Positions 48,362 to 59,917 of a stretch of 64,000 nucleotides of DNA are shown here, piece after piece. The position numbers and the translations under genes are program-made. The first letter of the stretch is position 1. Each line of letters opens with the position of its first letter. The stretch comes from Synaphobranchus kaupii (taxonomy: Eukaryota; Chordata; Actinopteri; Anguilliformes; Synaphobranchidae): assembly GCA_029718625.1 (NCBI GenBank), contig CM056396.1, positions 28,819,652-28,883,651 of the forward strand, written 5' to 3'. The notes under the pieces were generated by a model. That model worked only from the letters and a program-made list of their open reading frames with translations. It was not told the origin of the DNA and made no database searches.

Positions 48362-49057
48362 CTAGCAGCTGCTGTTTTGTTGCCCTGCTGTGAAGGCCAA
48401 TTCCGCTGAAGCGTTGGGAAGCTCTGAACTATCTGTGGAGGTTAGCTGCTGATGTTCCTGTCCACTGGTTCCACTGCTGTTACTGGGAGTTCGTACGCCA
48501 GGAGAGGTTAGAGGAGGTTGGGGAGGACCGTGTGCTGACAGCACCAGGCCTTGGGTTACACAGGGAGACCACCCTTTCTCCACCTTCTGCACCCAGTCAT
48601 GTGCATAGTCTGATGTCCTCTTCACACACACTGTGTCAGAGTGAGCAGCCGAACCACTTCCCTTGACTTCTAACTGGCTTCTCTGTTAGAGTTGGAATCC
48701 ACTCTCTAGCCACTTTGAGCCACATGTTGTCATGCACCTTGCTGTTGCCTTTCTTCAGTACCAGCATCTTCATACTACTGGGCTAGAAGGTCACTCTTGC
48801 TTAGGTAATGGACCAGTCTAGGCCGTCAAGCATCCGAATCCCCTCTGTCATCAACTGTGCAGTGATGGTTATGCCATCTGTGAAGGTTTGTGTTGGGGCT
48901 GCCACACCTTGGATTTCGTCGTAGGTCCTCTGTTTGGACTTTCTGCAGAGTCCACAAGGATGTAGACGGCAGCCAAAATGGACGCCGTGCACCCCGTAAC
49001 CATGTCCACTGCCAGCCTCTGGTAGTACGCTCACAAACTGTAACCCTCATCCTGAAC
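48362..49057 (-). pseudogene. reverse transcriptase relic, minus arm, unit 1
   Basis: The minus-strand reading (with stops and frame changes) contains FRMRVTVCERTT, TGCTASILAAVYILVDS, TFTDGITITAQ, NMWLKVAREWIPTLTEKPV and VQKVEKG stretches. From memory, these follow the order of a reverse transcriptase common in teleost genomes. The FTDG motif occupies the place of the catalytic x-x-DD box and is changed. Confidence 0.6.
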
Positions 49058-49385
49058 ATTTTTAAATTATTTTTATTGATTTATTTTACATTTATTTAGT
49101 TGCATTTATGTTTTTAAATTAATGTATTATTTTTTATTATTTTATTTTAAATATTTTTTATTTTATAATTTTCTTTACTCTAATTTATTAATTTTAATTT
49201 GATTTAATATAAATATAAATACAAAAATGAATAAAACGCATTTGATTTTAACGTTGTAATGTTATTTCAAGTTACGGTATAAGTTTTAAATTTTTATTTT
49301 ATTTTTTGGTTTTAATTTATTTATTTTTTTTATAAATATTTTTTATTATCATTATTATTTTTTTGCCTACAGGGCTACTTTGATG
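49058..49385. other. AT-rich spacer between inverted RT relics, unit 1
   Basis: About 330 bp, over 85% A/T by eye, lies between GTAACCCTCATCCTGAAC (49039-49056) and its exact reverse complement (49386-49403). The right border reads like a splice acceptor (TTTTTTTGCCTACAG). Confidence 0.85.
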
Positions 49386-50095
49386 AGTTCAGGATGAGGG
49401 TTACTGGGTGGGACTGTATTACCAATCAGCAGAGGCTGGGGGTGGATGCACAGTCTCCATCATAGCCGCCATTTACATCCTTGCGGACTCTGCAGAAAGA
49501 CTAGGTAGAGGGCCCAAGATGAAACCCAAGATGTGCCAGCCACCGACATGAACTTTCATGGACAGCATGACCATCGCTACACAGTCGGTGAAAGAGGGGA
49601 GGTGGGTGCCTGAAGACCTGGACAGATCCACCGCCTAAGCAAGAATGACCTTCAAACCCAGCAATTCAAGGAGGCTTGTACTGAAAAGAGACAAGGGCAA
49701 GGCGGATGACAACACATGGTTCAAAGTGGCTGGAGAGTGGATTACAGCACAAATGGAAAAAGCCAGTTGGAAGCCTGGGGAGGTGGTTAGACTGATCACC
49801 CTGTGGCACGGCGAGTGTGAAAAGATACAAGAGATCAAACAGGTGACTGGATGTAGAAGGTGGAGATCCTGGGTGGTGTCCCTGTGAGACTCAAGACCTG
49901 GTGCTGTTAGGTCAAGGTCCTCCCGAAGCCCCTTTCGCCCCTTCCAGTGGACGAAGCCCCAGCATCAACAGAGGAACCAATGGACAGGAAGATCAGCGGT
50001 GATCTCTGTAGACAGTTTGGAGCTGCCGAAAGCTTCAGCAGAACCTTTACTACTCCTCTCCATCTTCTGCATCTACTTAAGGTTCTTATACATGT
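49386..50095 (+). pseudogene. reverse transcriptase relic, plus arm, unit 1
   Basis: This is homologous to the minus arm but in the opposite orientation. It contains FDEFRMRVT, TFMDSMTIATQS (catalytic box altered), ARMTFKPSNSRRLVLKR, TWFKVAGEWI, then an EEPMDRKISGDL-type segment. An 80-codon part (49645-49887) stays open in all units, but there are stops on both sides. Confidence 0.6.
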
Positions 50096-50167
50096 GTGAC
50101 TGGTGCATCAAAAGCTTCTTTTCATCACCATCTTCAAACCCGTTTTCCGTGACACTCTCAACACCAC

Positions 50168-50978
50168 GTGAGGAATTCTGGGGCTCCCGCTCCACTGACG
50201 CACCAGGAGAAGGCAGAGGCTAAGGTCCGGGACATGGCGGCAGCAGGAGTGATCTGTCCCTCCAAGAGTCCCTGGGCATCCCTGGTGCTGCTGGTGTGGA
50301 AGAAAGATGGCTCCCTCTGGTTCTGTGTGGACAACAGCCCGCTGAACATGTGCTGTTTCCGAATCAGAGCCCTGTCCCATGTGTCCTGTGTAGCCTACTG
50401 TGTACTAAACAAGTAAGCATACTGTATAGCTGCTGCTTACTGGTTTGTTCTGTACTTAACAGCTTTCTTTTAAAAAGTATACTCATCTGGTATACTCAAT
50501 AGTAGGCAAGTGCGCTGATTCAGACATGGCCATGGTGAAGATTCATAGCCCCTTCCTGCATTGATGTCCTGGACAGCATAGTGGATTCTACTGGGCGTGG
50601 TGGCGGGGGTCCAGCTCTTCTGAGCATACATATATAACATCGAGAGTTCTGCATACTGTATGTATGGACCATTCAGCTCTCCAATGGCTACTAATGTTTA
50701 TGGAACCCAAAGGCCAAATAGCCCCACTGGATCAACCCATTACAAAACTTCAACTTCATGCTCAAACACCACTAAGGGAAGAAGCCAGCAATGCAGGCAG
50801 CCTCTCCCATTGCCCCTGCGCCAGCAGCTCCTGCCACCACTGTGACCAGGCTGACGAGAAGGAGATGGAGAAAGAGAGGGAGCCAGAGCCAGCACTACTC
50901 GCCATCGCCCGCACCACCCTGCTGTGCCAGAAGAACTCCACAGCGAAGAGGGGAGGAATTTGTGGCATCGTGGCATAA
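50168..50978 (+). pseudogene. Ty3/gypsy-like RT and RNase H scraps, unit 1
   Basis: At 50227-50355 the plus strand reads VRDMAAAGVICPSKSPWAS and KKDGSLWFCVDN, the N-terminal motif region of Ty3/gypsy RT. At 50664-50978 it reads DHSALQWLL and CHHCDQADEKE, matching the end of RNase H and the region after it. The catalytic middle of the RT is absent, so it cannot be functional. Confidence 0.72.
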
Positions 50979-52426
50979 TGATCCGCCTTGTCGTGTTCAC
51001 CTAAAAAACCCGACACAGAATAACAAAGCTCTTCTCCACCACCTGCATCCAGTCAAGCATCTCATCTGCAAGGGAATGGCACGTCAGCAGCTTCTTCATC
51101 ATCGTCATCATCTTCATCGAATCTCTTTCCATGACACTGTCAGTTCCATCGTGAGTATTTCTGGGACTCCCGCTCATCATGTCCACTTGTACTGCATCCT
51201 CATTTCTACCGTTCATGCTCACCTTCTCTCTTCAGCCGTGTGTCAGATGTCTGACTGACCCCCTTCCTTTGTCTGTGAACCTTCATTACTGCTCACTCCA
51301 CTATGATGTCCTTACAATTATGTAGAATGAAGATCGGTCTTCATTAGATTAGCTGGAGAAGGAAAATTCTGCCGGTAGTGTGTAGATGTTTGAGGCAAAT
51401 AATGAACTCAATCTATTGTAGTATAAGTCTGTAACGTAATAAAACGTGGAGAAGGTGAAAGGGGTGTGCAGACTTTCCGGCTTGACTGTATAGTTATATT
51501 GATTATTGTCCCATCCATATACAAGTAATTTCTTACAATAAAATCTGTAATAAAGTGAGAGGGTCTTACGTCAAATAATGCTGTGCTTCGGGTGCTTGAT
51601 TATCTTTCATTCCTGTAGTGAAAACAACTTGAAACCTTTATTTTTTAGCCAAATTAGTAGAAACTGGGGAAGAAAGCATAAAATCCCCCACCTCCAAACA
51701 AAATAAAATAAAATATACTATGTACATACCTTTCACATTTGCACAGTAGAAGGACATACCTGTCTGTTATACGTACGTTGCTTGTAGATCCTGCTGCTCT
51801 TAGCTTCTCTGCATGAAAATTTGCGTTTATGAAGCAGACATTACAGTGCACGAATTTGAAAAAGAACTGGACCTGGCCATTTCCGGTTGTGTGTCTGCCG
51901 TCGGAAACGGACATAATCTCATACACGGAGGTGTTCTGTTCAAGTGGTATGGGGAGCCGAAGTTGCCCATGGAGCTTGGGGAGGACTACATGCTGACAGT
52001 ACCCGTCCTTGTGATATGCAGGGAAACCCCTCTTCTACACCGTCTGCATCCACTCATCTGTGTGATCCATTAGCCTTTAGACACTCGCTGTATCAGAAAG
52101 GTCAGTGAAATCACTTTCCCAGGCTTCTAACTGGCTTCTGTTTGAAATTTAATCCAGTCTCCACCCACAGTAAAGGGTGAAAAAAAGTCTCCAACTTACC
52201 TTCACAGTGACTGCCCTGTGAAACGTCATCGCGCCACTTCCACTGTGTCGGCACTTTTTGGCTTTTCTTGCCCCCCTCATCGGAGGACATCTTTGATATT
52301 GTAAGTCTGGCCTGCGCCAAGTAGCCGATCCACTGCTCTGCACTCATCAGCCAAAGCCAGTGTGATGATCTCACTTCCTCCCGTTCAGCCGTGTTGCACA
52401 GTCTTCCACATTGCCCTCTTCACTTG

Positions 52427-52734
52427 GGCAATTCCTCGGTAACGGAATTACAATTTTGGCCTTAATTTTACTTGCTGTGGAGAGGTCTTGAAGCCTAACT
52501 GATTATAAAAAGCTTTATAACTTCAGATGATACCCCTGCTATCATATCAAAATAAAAAATTGGAAACTTCCTGCATGTGGAAGGGTCCAATTTTTTATTT
52601 TGATATGATAGCAGGGTTATCATCTGAAGTTATAAAGCTTTTTATAATCAATTAGGCTTTAAGACTTATCCACAGCAAGTAAAATTAAGGGCAAAATTTC
52701 TGCGAATTGTAATTCCGTTACTGCGTAATTGGCC
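52427..52734. mobile_element. complete foldback element in unit 2 (about 308 bp)
   Basis: Both arms are about 135-150 bp and nearly complementary along their whole length, including a GATATGATAGCAGG/CCTGCTATCATATC pair near the centre. It is non-coding and MITE-like. Units 3 and 4 retain only about the first 45 bp. Confidence 0.85.
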
Positions 52735-53090
52735 ATTTATTCTGCATCGATTGTCCTGGGACACTTTTTATCCCTCTTCCACTAATAGGCCCTTAGCTGT
52801 CCAGGTCTTCTCCATGCACACATCCTTAAGCGATTCATACTTTAGTGGGGTCCTTTCATTGACTTCTTCAAACATCTCCTCCCATGGCACCATCGGCTCC
52901 AGCATAATGGTGTTCTTTGTGCGCCTTCATCAACTCCACAATTCTTGCCTGAGGGCTGCGCTGCAGATCTTCCAGAGGAATAAGGCATAGTGCCAAGTCT
53001 TCTTCTTCATCCGCTGTAAAATCACAGCAAGCTACAATGTGAACCTTGATGGACGCTGACCTCAGTTTGTTGTCCTAGCAGTCACAGTCC

Positions 53091-53803
53091 TCAATCTCTT
53101 CTCTGACTGGCAGCTGCTGTTTGTTGCCCTGCTGTGAAGGCCAATTCCGCTGAAGCGTTGGGAAGCTCTGAACTATCTGTGGAGGTTAGCTGCTGATGTT
53201 CCTGTCCACTGTTTCCACTGCTGTTACTGGGAGCTCGTACGCCAGGAGAGGTTAGAGGAGGTTGGGGAGGACCGTGTGCTGACAGCTCCAGGCCTTGGGT
53301 TACACAGGGAGACCACCCTTTCTCCACCTTCTGCACCCAGTCATGTGCATAGTCTGATGTCCTCTTCACACATACTGTCACAGAGTGAGCAGCTGAACCA
53401 CTTCCCTTGACTTCTCACTGGCTTCTCTGGTAGAGTTGGAATCCACTCTCTAGCCACTTTGAGCCACATGTTGTCATGGACCTTGCTGTTGCCTTTCTTC
53501 AGTACCAGCATCTTCATACTACTGGGCTAGAAGGTCACTCTTGCTTAGGTAATGGACCAGTCTAGGCCGTCAAGCATCCGACTCCCCTCTGTCACCAACT
53601 GTGCAGTTATGGTTATGCCATCTGTGAAGGTTCGTGTTGGGGCTGCCACACCTTGGATTTCGTCGTAGGTCCTCTGTTTGGACTTTCTGCAGAGTCCACA
53701 AGGATGTAGACGGCAGCCAAAATGGACGCCGTGCACCCCGTAACCATGTCCACTGCCAGCCTCTGGTAGTACGCTCACAAACTGTAACCCTCATCCTGAA
53801 CAT
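53091..53803 (-). pseudogene. reverse transcriptase relic, minus arm, unit 2
   Basis: This is the counterpart of 48362-49057 with the same broken frames. The open stretches at 53091-53381 and 53545-53803 (minus) are remnants only. Confidence 0.6.
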
Positions 53804-54129
53804 TTTTTAATTATTTTTATTGATTTAGTTCACATTTATTTAGTTTTATTTATGTTTTTATATTAATGTATTGTTTATCATTATTTTGTTTAAAATATTT
53901 TTTATTTTATATATTTTTTTTACTTTAGTAATTTATTATTTTTAATTAGATTTAATATAAATTGAAATAAAAAATAAATAAAACGCATTTGATTTTAATG
54001 TTTTAATGTTATTTCAAGTTACGGTATAAGTTTTAAATTTTTTTAATTTTTTGGTTTTAATTTTTTTAATTTTTTTAATTATTTTTTATCATCATTATTA
54101 TTTTTTAGCCTACAGGGCTACTTTGATGA

Positions 54130-54835
54130 GTTCAGGATGAGGGTTACTGGGTTGGACTGTATTACCAAACAGCAGGGGCTGGGGGTGGATGCACAGTCTC
54201 CATCATAGCCGCCATTTACATCCTTGCGGACTCTGCAGAAAGACTAGGCAGAGGGCCCAAGATGAAACCCAAGACTTGGCAGCCACCGACATGAACTTTC
54301 ATGGACAGCATGACCATCGCTACACGGTCGGTGAAAGAAGGGAGGTGGGTGCCTGAAGACCTGGACAGATCCACCGTCTAAGCAAGAATGACCTTCAAAC
54401 CCAGCAATTCAAGGAGGCTGGTACTGAAAAGAGACAAGGGCAAGGCGGATGACAACACTTGGTTCAAAGTGGCTGGAGAGTGGATTACAGCACAAACGGA
54501 AAAAGCCAGTTGGAAGCCTGGGGAGGTGGTTAGACTGATCACCCTGTGGCACGGTGAGTGTGAAAAGATACAAGAGATCAAACAGGTGACTGGATGTAGA
54601 AGGTGGAGATGGATGGTGTCCCTGTGTGACTCAAGACCTGGTGCTGTTAGCTCAAGGTCCTCCCCAAGCTTCCTTCCAGTGTACAAAGCCCCAGCATCAA
54701 CAGAGGAACCAATGGACAGGAAGATCAGCGGTGACCTCTTTAGACAGTTTGGAGCTCCCCAAAGCTTCAGCAGAACTAACCTTTACTACTCCTCTCCATC
54801 TTCTGCATCTACTTAAGGTTCTTATACATGTGTGA
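54130..54835 (+). pseudogene. reverse transcriptase relic, plus arm, unit 2
   Basis: This is the counterpart of 49386-50095. The open part 54388-54816 is longer (142 codons) because a stop present in unit 1 is absent, and it reaches the EEPMDRKISGDLFRQFG segment. Confidence 0.6.
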
Positions 54836-54903
54836 CTGGTGCATCAAAAGCTTCTTTTCATCACCATCTTCAAACCCGTTTTCCGTGACACTCTCAACAC
54901 CAC

Positions 54904-55683
54904 GTGAGGAATTTTGGGCCTCCCGCTCCACTGACGCACCAGGAGGAGGCAGAGGCTAAGGTCCGGGACATGGCGGCAGCAGGAGTGATCTGTCCCTCCA
55001 AGAGTCCCTGGGCATCCCTGGTGCTGCTGGTGTGGAAGAAAGATGGCTCCCTCTGGTTCTGTGTGGACAACAGCCCGCTGAACATGGGCTGTTTCCGAAT
55101 CAGAGCCCCGTCCCATGTGTCCTGTGTAGCCTACTGTGTATTGGGTTTGTTCTGTACTTAACAGCTTTATTTTAAAAAGTACACTCATCTGGTATACTCA
55201 ATAGTAGGCAAGTGCGCTGATTCAGACATGGCCATGGTGAAGATTCATAGCCCCTTCTTGCATTGATGCCCTGGACAGCATAGTGGATTCTACTGGGCGT
55301 GGTGGCAGGGGTCCCGCTCTTCTGAGCATACATATACAACATCGACAGTTCTGCATACTGTATGTATGGACCATTCAGCTCTCCAATGGCTACTAATGTT
55401 TATGGAACCCGAAGGCCAGATAGCCCCACTGGATCAACCCATTACAAAACTTCAACTTCATGCTCGAGCACCACTAAGGGAAGAAGCCAGCAATGCAGAC
55501 AACCTCTCCCATTGCCCCTGCGCCAGCAGCTCCTGCCACCACTGTGACCAGGCTGACGAGAAAGAGATGGAGAAAGAGAGGGAGCCAGAGCCAGCACTAC
55601 TAACCGCCATCGCCCGCACCACCCTGCTGTGCCAGAATAACTCCACAGCGAAGAGGGGAGGAATTTGTGGCATTGTGGCATAA
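54904..55683 (+). pseudogene. Ty3/gypsy-like RT and RNase H scraps, unit 2
   Basis: This has the same arrangement as 50168-50978, with small differences such as GLFCT at the end of the RT scrap. Confidence 0.7.
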
Positions 55684-57328
55684 TGATCCGTCTTGTCGTG
55701 TTCACCTAAAAAACCTGACACAGAATAACAAAGCTCTTCTCCACCACCAGCATCCAGTCAAGCATCTCATCTGCAAGGGAATGGCACGTCAGCAGCTTCT
55801 TCATCATCGTCATCATCTTCATCGAATCTCTTTCCATGACACTGTCAGTTCCATCGTGAGTATTTCTGGGACTCCCGCTCATCATGTCCACTTGTACCGC
55901 TCCCTCATTTCTACCGTTCATGCTCACCTTCTCTCTTCAGCCGTGTGTCAGATGTCTGACTGACCCCCTTCCTTTGTGTGTGAACCTTCATTACTGTTCA
56001 CTCCACTATGATGTCCTTACAATTATGTAGAATGATGATCGGTCTTCATTAGATTAGCTGGAGAAGGAAAATTCTGCCGGTAGTGTGTAGATGTTTGAGC
56101 TAAATAAAGAACTCAATCTATTGTAGTATAAGTCTGTAACGTAATAAAACGTGGAGAAGGTGAAAGGGGTGTGCAGACTTTCCGGCTTGACTGTATAGTT
56201 ATATTGATTATTGTCCCATCCCTATACAAGTAATTTCTTACAATAAAATCTGTAATAAAGTGAGAGGGTCTTACCTGAAATAATGCTGTGCTCCGGGTGC
56301 TTGATTATCTTTCATTCCTGCAGTGAAAACAACTTGAAACCTTTATTTTTTAGCCAAATTAGTAGAAACTGGGGAAGAAAGCATAAAATCCCCCACCTCC
56401 AAACAAAATAAAATAAAATATACTATTTACATACCTTTCACATTTGCACAGTAGAAGGACATACCTGTCTGTTATACGTACGTTGCTTGTAGATCCTGCT
56501 GCTCTTAGCTTCTCTGCATGAAAATTTGCGTTTATGAAGCGGACATTACAGTGCACGAATTTGAAAAAGAACTGGACCTGGCCATTTGCGGTTGTGTGTC
56601 TGCCGTCGGAAACGGACATAATCTCGTACACGGAGGTGTTCTGTTCAAGTGGTATGTGGAGCCGAAGTTGCCCATGGAGCTTGGGGAGGACTATATGCTG
56701 ACAGTACCCGTCCTTGTGATATGCAGGGAAACCCCTCTTCTACACCATCTGCATCCAGTCATCTGTGTGATCCATTAGCCTTTAGACACTCGCTGTATCA
56801 GAAAGGTCAGTGAAATCACTTTCCCAGGCTTCTAACTGGCTTCTGTTTGAAATTGAATCCAGTCTCCACCCACAGTAAAGGGTGAAAAAAGGGCGAAGTC
56901 TCCAACTTACCTTCGCAGTGACTGCCCTGTGAAACGTCATCGTGCCACTTCCACTGTGTCGGCACTTTTTGGCTTTTCTTGCACCCCTCATCGGAGGACA
57001 TCTTTGATATTGTAAGTCTGGCCTGCGCCAAGTAGCCGATCCACTGCTGTGCACTCATCAGCCAAAGCCAGTGTGATGATCTCACTTCCTCCCGTTCAGC
57101 CGGGTTGCACAGTCTTACACATTGCCCTCTTCACTTGGGCAATTCCGCGGTAATGGAATTACAATTTTGGCCTTAATTTTACTTGCCTGAGGGCTGCGCT
57201 GCAGATCTTCCAGGGGAATAAGGCATAGTGCCAAGTCTTCTTCTTCGTCCGCTGTAAAATCACAGCAAGCTACAATGTGAACCTTGATGGACGCTGACCT
57301 CAGTTTGTTGTCCTGGCAGTCACAGTCC

Positions 57329-57890
57329 TCAATCTCTTCTCTGACTGGCAGCTGCTGTTTGTTGCCCTGCTGTGAAGGCCAATTCTGCTGAAGCGTTGGG
57401 AAGCTCTGAACTATCTGTGGAGGTTAGCTGCTGATGTTCCTGTCCACTGGTTCCACTGCTGTTACTGGGAGTTCGTACACCAGGAGAGGTTAGAGGAGGT
57501 TGGGGAGGACCGTGTGCTGACAGCTCCAGGCCTTGGGTTACACAGGGAGACCACCCTTTCTCCACCTTCTGCACCCAGTCATGTGCATAGGCTGATGTCC
57601 TCTTCACACATACTGTCAGAGTGAGCAGCTGAACCACTTCCCTTGACTTCTCACTGGCTTCTCTGTTAGAGTTGGAATCCACTCTCTAGCCACTTTGAGC
57701 CACATGTTGTCATGCACCATCTGTGAAGGTTCGTGTTGGGGCTGCCACACCTTGGATTTCGTCATAGGTCCTCTGTTTGGACTTCCTGCAGAGTCCACAA
57801 GGATGTAGACGGCAGCCAAAATGGACGCCGTGCACCCCGTAACCATGTCCACTGCCAGCCTCTGGTAGTACGCTCACAAACTGTAACCCT
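57329..57890 (-). pseudogene. reverse transcriptase relic, minus arm, unit 3 (internally deleted)
   Basis: The counterpart of the other minus arms, but about 135 bp covering the altered catalytic-box region is deleted near 57718. The flanking stretches are joined in one open frame (57616-57852). Confidence 0.6.
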
Positions 57891-58230
57891 CATCCTGAAC
57901 ATTTTTTAATTATTTTTATTGATTTATTTTACATTTATTTAGTTTTATTTATGTTTTTATATTAATGTACTGTTTATTATTATTTTATTTAAAATATTTT
58001 TTTTTAAATTTTTTTTTTTTACTTTAGTAATTTATTATTTTTAATTAGATTTAATATAAATAGAAATAAAAAATAAATAAAACGCATTTGATTTTAACGT
58101 TTTAATGTTATTTCAAGTTACTTTATAAGTTTTTAATTTTTTTTATTTTTTGGTTTTAATTATTTATTTATTTTTATTATTTTTTATTATGATTACTATT
58201 TTTATTATCATTATTATTTTTTAGCCTACA

Positions 58231-58951
58231 GGGCTACTTTGATGAGTTCAGGATGAGGGTTACTGGGTGGGACTGTATTACCAAACAGCAGGGGCTGGGG
58301 GTGGATGCACAGTCTCCATCATAGCCGCCATTTACATCCTTGCGGACTCTGCAGAAAGACTAGGCAGAGGGCCCAAGATGAAAGCGAAGATGTGGCAGCC
58401 ACCGACATGAACTTTCATGGACAGCATGACCATCGCTACACGGTCGGTGAAAGAAGGGAGGTGGGTGCCTGAAGACCTGGACAGATCCACCGCCTAAGCA
58501 AGAATGACCTTCAAACCCAGCAATTCAAGGAGGCTGGTACTGAAGAGAGACAAGGGCAAGGCGGATGACAACACTTGGTTCAAAGTGGCTGGAGAGTGGA
58601 TTCCAGCACAAACGGAAAAAGCCAGTTGGAAGCCTGGGGAGGTGGTTAGACTGATCACCCTGTGGCACGGTGAGTGTGAAAAGATACAAGAGATCAAACA
58701 GGTGACTGGATGTAGAAGGTGGAGATGGATGGTGTCCCTGTGTGACTCAAGACCTGGTGCTGTTAGCTCAAGGTCCTCCCCAAGCTTCCTTCCAGTGTAC
58801 AAAGCCCCAGCATCAACAGAGGAACCAATGGACAGGAAGATCAGCGGTGACCTCTTTAGACAGTTTGGAGCTCCCCAAAGCTTCAGCAGAACTAACCTTT
58901 ACTACTCCTCTCCATCTTCTGCATCTACTTAAGGTTCTTATACATGTGTGA
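58231..58951 (+). pseudogene. reverse transcriptase relic, plus arm, unit 3
   Basis: The counterpart of 54130-54835, with the same 142-codon open part at 58504-58932. Confidence 0.6.
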
Positions 58952-59019
58952 CTGGTGCATCAAAAGCTTCTTTTCATCACCATCTTCAAACCCGTTTTCC
59001 GTGACACTCTCAACACCAG

Positions 59020-59796
59020 GTGAGGAATTTTGGGCCTCCCGCTCCACTGACGCACCAGGAGGAGGCAGAGGCTAAGGTCCGGGACATGGCGGCAGCAGGA
59101 GTGATCTGTCCCTCCAAGAGTCCCTGGGCATCCCTGGTGCTGCTGGTGTGGAAGAAAGATGGCTCCCTCTGGTTCTGTGTGGACAACAGCCCGCTGAACA
59201 TGGGCTGTTTCCGAATCAGAGCCCTGTCCCATGTGTCCTGTGTAGCCTACTGTGTATTGGGTTTGTTCTGTACTTAACAGCTTTCTTTTAAAAAGTATAC
59301 TCATCTGGTATACTCAATAGTAGGCAAGTGCGCTGATTCAGACATGGCCATGGTGAAGATTCATAGCCCCTTCCTGCATTGATGTCCTGGACAGCATAGT
59401 GGATTCTACTGGGCGTGGTGGCGGGGGTCCAGCTCTTCTGAGCATACATATATAACATCGAGAGTTCTGCATACTGTATGTATGGACCATTCAGCTCTCC
59501 AATGGCTACTAATGTTTATGGAACCCAAAGGCCAGATAGCCCCACTGGATCAACCCATTACAAAACTTCAACTTCATGCTCAAACACCACTAAGGGAAGA
59601 AGCCAGCAATGCAGACAGCCTCTCCCATTGCCCCTGCGCCAGCAGCTCCTGCCACCACTGTGACCAGGCTGACGAAAAGGAGATGGAGAAAGAGAGGGAG
59701 TCAGAGCCAGCACTACTCGCCATCGCCCGCACCACCCTGCTGTGCCAGAAGAACTCCACAGCGAAGAGGGGAGGAATTTGTGGCATCGTGGCATAA
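59020..59796 (+). pseudogene. Ty3/gypsy-like RT and RNase H scraps, unit 3
   Basis: The counterpart of 50168-50978. The RNase H scrap is followed directly by an inserted repeat. Confidence 0.7.
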
Positions 59797-59917
59797 TAAT
59801 AATAATAATAATAATGCATGGCATTTATATAGCGCCTTTCTAGATACTCAAAGCACTTTACAATGATGAGGGGGAAAGTCGCCTCTACCACCACCAATGT
59901 TGATGATCCGTCCATAA
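59797..59917 (+). mobile_element. short insertion specific to unit 3
   Basis: It begins with (AAT)n and continues GGCATTTATATAGCGCCTTT and CAAAGCACTTTACAATG, a very common fish interspersed motif. The target-like TGATCCGTC appears on both sides of its right end, suggesting a target duplication. The other three units lack it. Confidence 0.75.

Larger units (their letters stand above)
46844..51488. repeat. macrosatellite unit 1 (4645 bp)
   Basis: Units were set to begin at TATAGTTATATTGATTATTG. In order, this unit holds a minus-strand RT-derived fragment with an antisense open frame (about 47040-47690), a foldback element (47741-47990), a minus-strand RT relic (48362-49057), an AT-rich spacer, a plus-strand RT relic (49371-50090), Ty3/gypsy-like RT and RNase H scraps (50168-50978), and a short internal repeat (51040-51260). 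No intact gene is present. Confidence 0.93.
51489..56193. repeat. macrosatellite unit 2 (4705 bp)
   Basis: This unit has the same layout as unit 1 and is highly similar to it. It has the most complete foldback element (52427-52734) and an extra AAATCCCCCACCTCCAAACA block at about 51679-51720 that unit 1 lacks but units 3 and 4 have. Confidence 0.93.
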
